In this document: piece by piece, positions 62,130-64,000 of the stretch | Position numbering within the stretch: position 1 is the first letter of the stretch | Layout: every line of letters begins with the position of its first letter | Source: Paenibacillus sp. FSL H8-0537 | GTDB lineage: Bacteria; Bacillota; Bacilli; Paenibacillales; Paenibacillaceae | NCBI RefSeq assembly: GCF_038051995.1 | Contig: NZ_CP150290.1 | Location: 3,338,001 to 3,402,000, forward strand | Length of the DNA: 64,000 nt | Direction of reading: 5' to 3' | The notes under the pieces: generated by a model | Seen by the model: only the letters and a program-made list of their open reading frames with translations | Told to the model about the DNA's origin: nothing | The model's database searches: none | Program-made: the position numbers and the translations under genes

Positions 62130-62819
62130 ATGAAAACATTAGTAATAATTGGAGCAGGCAAGGGATTGGGCTTGTCCTTGGCGAAGCGTTTTGGTAAGGA
62201 AAACTTTCAGGTGGCAATAGTTGCGCGAAATGCTGGTAAGCTGCAAGAAATGGTAGACGAGCTAAAAGCCGTTGGTATTGAAGCCTCCTATTTTACAGCT
62301 GATATTTACAGCAAAGAACAAATTGAACAGGCCATAACTGGAATTAAAGAAAAGTATGGCCATATTGACGTGCTGGAATTCAGCCCTACACCAGGTCATT
62401 TCCCTCCGACTTCTGTATTGGAATTAACGGCGGAGAATGCAAGGGACGTATTGGAAGGCTACGTCGTCAGTGCCATCCACGTTGTCAATGCCGTTCTGCC
62501 GGATATGCTCGCCAAGAAGGAAGGTTCCTTACTGTTTACAACCGGGTTATCCGCTATGTATCCCGTTCCAATGATGGGGAATATCGGTATCGCAGGTGCG
62601 GGCTTGCGCAATTATTTGGCTAATCTGCATACAGAACTGTCGTCAAAAGGTATATTCGTGGGGCACCGATCTTTAGGTGTTTTTATTAAGGAGCCAGGTA
62701 TTGGCACGATCAATGATCCAGATGTGATTGCTAACATGTGGTACCAAGCATATGCAGAGAAAAAGGTATGGGAAGAAGAGTATCCCAAAGGCGTCACCCC
62801 TGAAACCGTCGTATTCTAA
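62130..62819 (+). CDS. SDR-fold protein lacking the catalytic Tyr and Lys
   Basis: A 229-residue protein, ATG 62130 behind AAAGGAGACAACG. The dinucleotide-binding loop GAGKGLGLSLAKRF and FTTGLSAM are present, but where SDR enzymes have YxxxK this one reads NIGIAGAGLRNYL, so both residues are missing. It may bind NAD(P) without classic reductase activity or use a different mechanism. It is divergent from a TetR gene that probably controls it. Confidence 0.85.
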   Translation: MKTLVIIGAGKGLGLSLAKRFGKENFQVAIVARNAGKLQEMVDELKAVGIEASYFTADIYSKEQIEQAITGIKEKYGHIDVLEFSPTPGHFPPTSVLELTAENARDVLEGYVVSAIHVVNAVLPDMLAKKEGSLLFTTGLSAMYPVPMMGNIGIAGAGLRNYLANLHTELSSKGIFVGHRSLGVFIKEPGIGTINDPDVIANMWYQAYAEKKVWEEEYPKGVTPETVVF

Positions 62820-62890
62820 AAAATTGCAAAAACTTGCTGTAGATTAAGAATGACCTCGCAAAATGGATGATGGGATTGCAGTTCATCCGA

Positions 62891-63247
62891 TTAGTCTGCG
62901 GGGCCATTTTTGATGAATTTTCCAGGAGAAATCCCGTTCACCTTCGTAAAGCTGCGAATAAAATTCGCATAATCACCAAAACCCGATTGATAACAGGCCT
63001 CCGTAATACTCATACCCTCGGTTAAATAATATTTCGACAACTCGATGCGGCGACTGAGAATGTACGCTCGAATGGTGAGTCCGGTGTGCTTTTTAAATTG
63101 CCGACTGATATAGGTACTATTCATGCACAACACTTCTGACAAATGTTCAAGAGTCAGTTCCCTCGCTAGGTTGACCTCAATATAGTTCATCGTGTTGCGA
63201 ACCAGCTCAGGCATAATGTCTGTTGGAACAAAAGTCTCACCCGTCAA
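62891..63247 (-). pseudogene. AraC family regulator, C-terminal DNA-binding part only
   Basis: The frame encodes only the two helix-turn-helix units (LTLEHLSEVLCMNSTYISRQ and ITEACYQSGFGDYANFIRSF), ending normally in NGISPGKFIK. The sensory N-terminal half expected of this family is absent: upstream, similarity ends near 63250 within the start of a differently oriented gene. A stand-alone 118-residue form from TTG 63247 is conceivable, but truncation is the simpler reading. Confidence 0.6.
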
Positions 63248-63271
63248 GATTCCGCCGCTCAGTACATTGGG

Positions 63272-63664
63272 GTGGTCCAGTTCTGGGGGAGTGTTACTTC
63301 AGTAGCCAATCCACATATTCATCCTATGTCCAGCAATCTAGTGGATGAGCTGTTTTATTACGTCCAGCAGCGGGAGGAAGCTTATGTTCTTCAGCGCATG
63401 ATGGACACAATTGGCTGGGGCTGTCAGACATACAATCGCTATGATCAGGAATACGGCTATGGAAAAAAAGGATGGATGTCCGAACGGTTCTGCCATTCGG
63501 AAGGACTTGTCACCGAAAAGTACGCGGATGGTACTCCAGCCAGCACCTGGTTCTGTCTGATGCCTTGGGCTGGCGGTTCGGTCATCGAGGGACTTGCTGG
63601 CGACTACTGGGAATATTCACAGACAGAAGATAGCCTGATCAATCATACAACGCATACAACGTGA
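63272..63664 (+). pseudogene. 5'-truncated protein gene, probably carbohydrate-related
   Basis: The frame opens without a ribosome site and reads VANPHIHPMSSNLVDELFYY, then TIGWGCQTYNRYDQEYGYGK, GWMSERFCHSEGL and GTPASTWFCLMPWAGG, with a short Thr/His tail. It has the look of the last 120 residues of a larger protein. I do not recognise the family; the conserved aromatic, acidic and histidine residues suggest a glycoside-active enzyme. Its broken 5' end lies beside the broken 5' end of the AraC gene. Confidence 0.45.
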
Positions 63665-63899
63665 GGACGAGGTGGGCACAGGAACGCCAATTCGTGCAGT
63701 TTATTATGGAGAACTTACGTAAAAACATAGCAATAATTGCGGTACTTCCTGCTTGAAATCATCAGTAAAAGGAAGCATGCCCTTATCATTTTCGTGAGAT
63801 TTTAAAATAAATCGTGCATCACCCTCATATGAACTTCCATTTATAATTGTTACTATAACAGTGTAGAAAGACAATACGGATTGAATTAGGAGGGTTAAG

Positions 63900-64000
63900 A
63901 TGTTGAAATGGAAGCGTTCTCTTACAGTCTTAGCGATGACGGCTTTGCTGGGAACGGCGGCGGCATGCGGCGGAGTGAATAACAATGCAGAATCCACTGC
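63900..64000 (+). CDS. N-terminus of a lipoprotein, probably an ABC solute-binding protein (runs off window)
   Basis: ATG 63900 follows TTAGGAGGG. The first 33 residues are visible: a basic start (MLKWKRS), a hydrophobic stretch (LTVLAMTALLGTAAA) and a cysteine in TAAACGG followed by GVNNNAEST, a lipobox-type signal with a flexible linker. This is the usual start of extracellular sugar-binding lipoproteins in Paenibacillus, but only the signal region is in the window, so the function is inferred. The 235 bp upstream hold no other gene. Confidence 0.7.
   Translation, partial: MLKWKRSLTVLAMTALLGTAAACGGVNNNAEST

Noticed and set aside
1..64000. tRNA, rRNA and CRISPR features
   Set aside because: No cloverleaf-type sequences, rRNA segments or regularly spaced repeats were found on reading.

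Overview
The window looks like a chromosomal segment of a Paenibacillus-type Firmicute. Purine-rich Shine-Dalgarno sites (AGGAGG-like), GTG and TTG starts, sigma-A promoters, U-tailed hairpin terminators, a YheC/YheD spore-coat gene remnant and carbohydrate-type regulators all fit. There are no rRNA, tRNA or CRISPR features. Calls rest on reading motifs; no database search was run.

About 1-31.3 kb is the 3' part of a large polyketide/non-ribosomal peptide cluster whose start lies upstream of the window. Four co-directional synthase genes (3-20166) carry five consecutive KS-KR-ACP modules without acyltransferase, dehydratase, enoylreductase or methyltransferase domains. The last one ends in a condensation domain. 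An NRPS gene follows with a half condensation domain, an adenylation domain whose inferred code (DILQMGMVWK) resembles the glycine code, a carrier domain and, instead of a thioesterase, a domain resembling BtrH of butirosin biosynthesis. Behind it lie the four genes of a hydroxymalonyl-ACP pathway (hydroxyacyl dehydrogenase, ACP, acyl dehydrogenase, FkbH) with no O-methyltransferase. Next come a discrete acyltransferase, an Sfp-type phosphopantetheinyl transferase, a FabI-type enoyl-ACP reductase and a stand-alone BtrH-like paralogue. Read together, the locus should make a polyhydroxylated chain, with alpha-hydroxyls wherever hydroxymalonyl is used, capped by glycine and released by an unusual acyl-transfer step. 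The extra FabI may be a biosynthetic enzyme or a self-resistance copy.

About 31.3-47.4 kb is an accessory metabolic region. It holds a secreted or anchored beta-rich protein behind a promoter-terminator leader, a DUF1349 protein, a TetR-P450 pair, an AraC-controlled sugar isomerase/Gfo-Idh-MocA pair, and a divergent amidohydrolase versus GNAT-fusion/amidohydrolase-2 locus with palindromic operators. It ends with an alcohol dehydrogenase-sirtuin operon behind a MerR-type promoter with a 19-bp spacer; the sirtuin looks like the macrodomain-linked class (SirTM) but has no macrodomain gene beside it.

About 47.4-51.8 kb is a decay zone: a glycosyltransferase and a lipase-like hydrolase survive among remnants of TetR, YheC/YheD, Tn3-type transposase, MFS, Mu-like transposase and DsbA genes. 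About 51.8-64 kb returns to ordinary genes: a GH18-like protein, a GH5 cellulase, LysR/MFS, ArsR/SRPBCC with twin operators, a short UvrA paralogue, and TetR/SDR. A 167-bp inverted-repeat element (MITE-like) supplies the stop codon of that TetR. The window closes with two genes truncated head to head and the start of a solute-binding lipoprotein.
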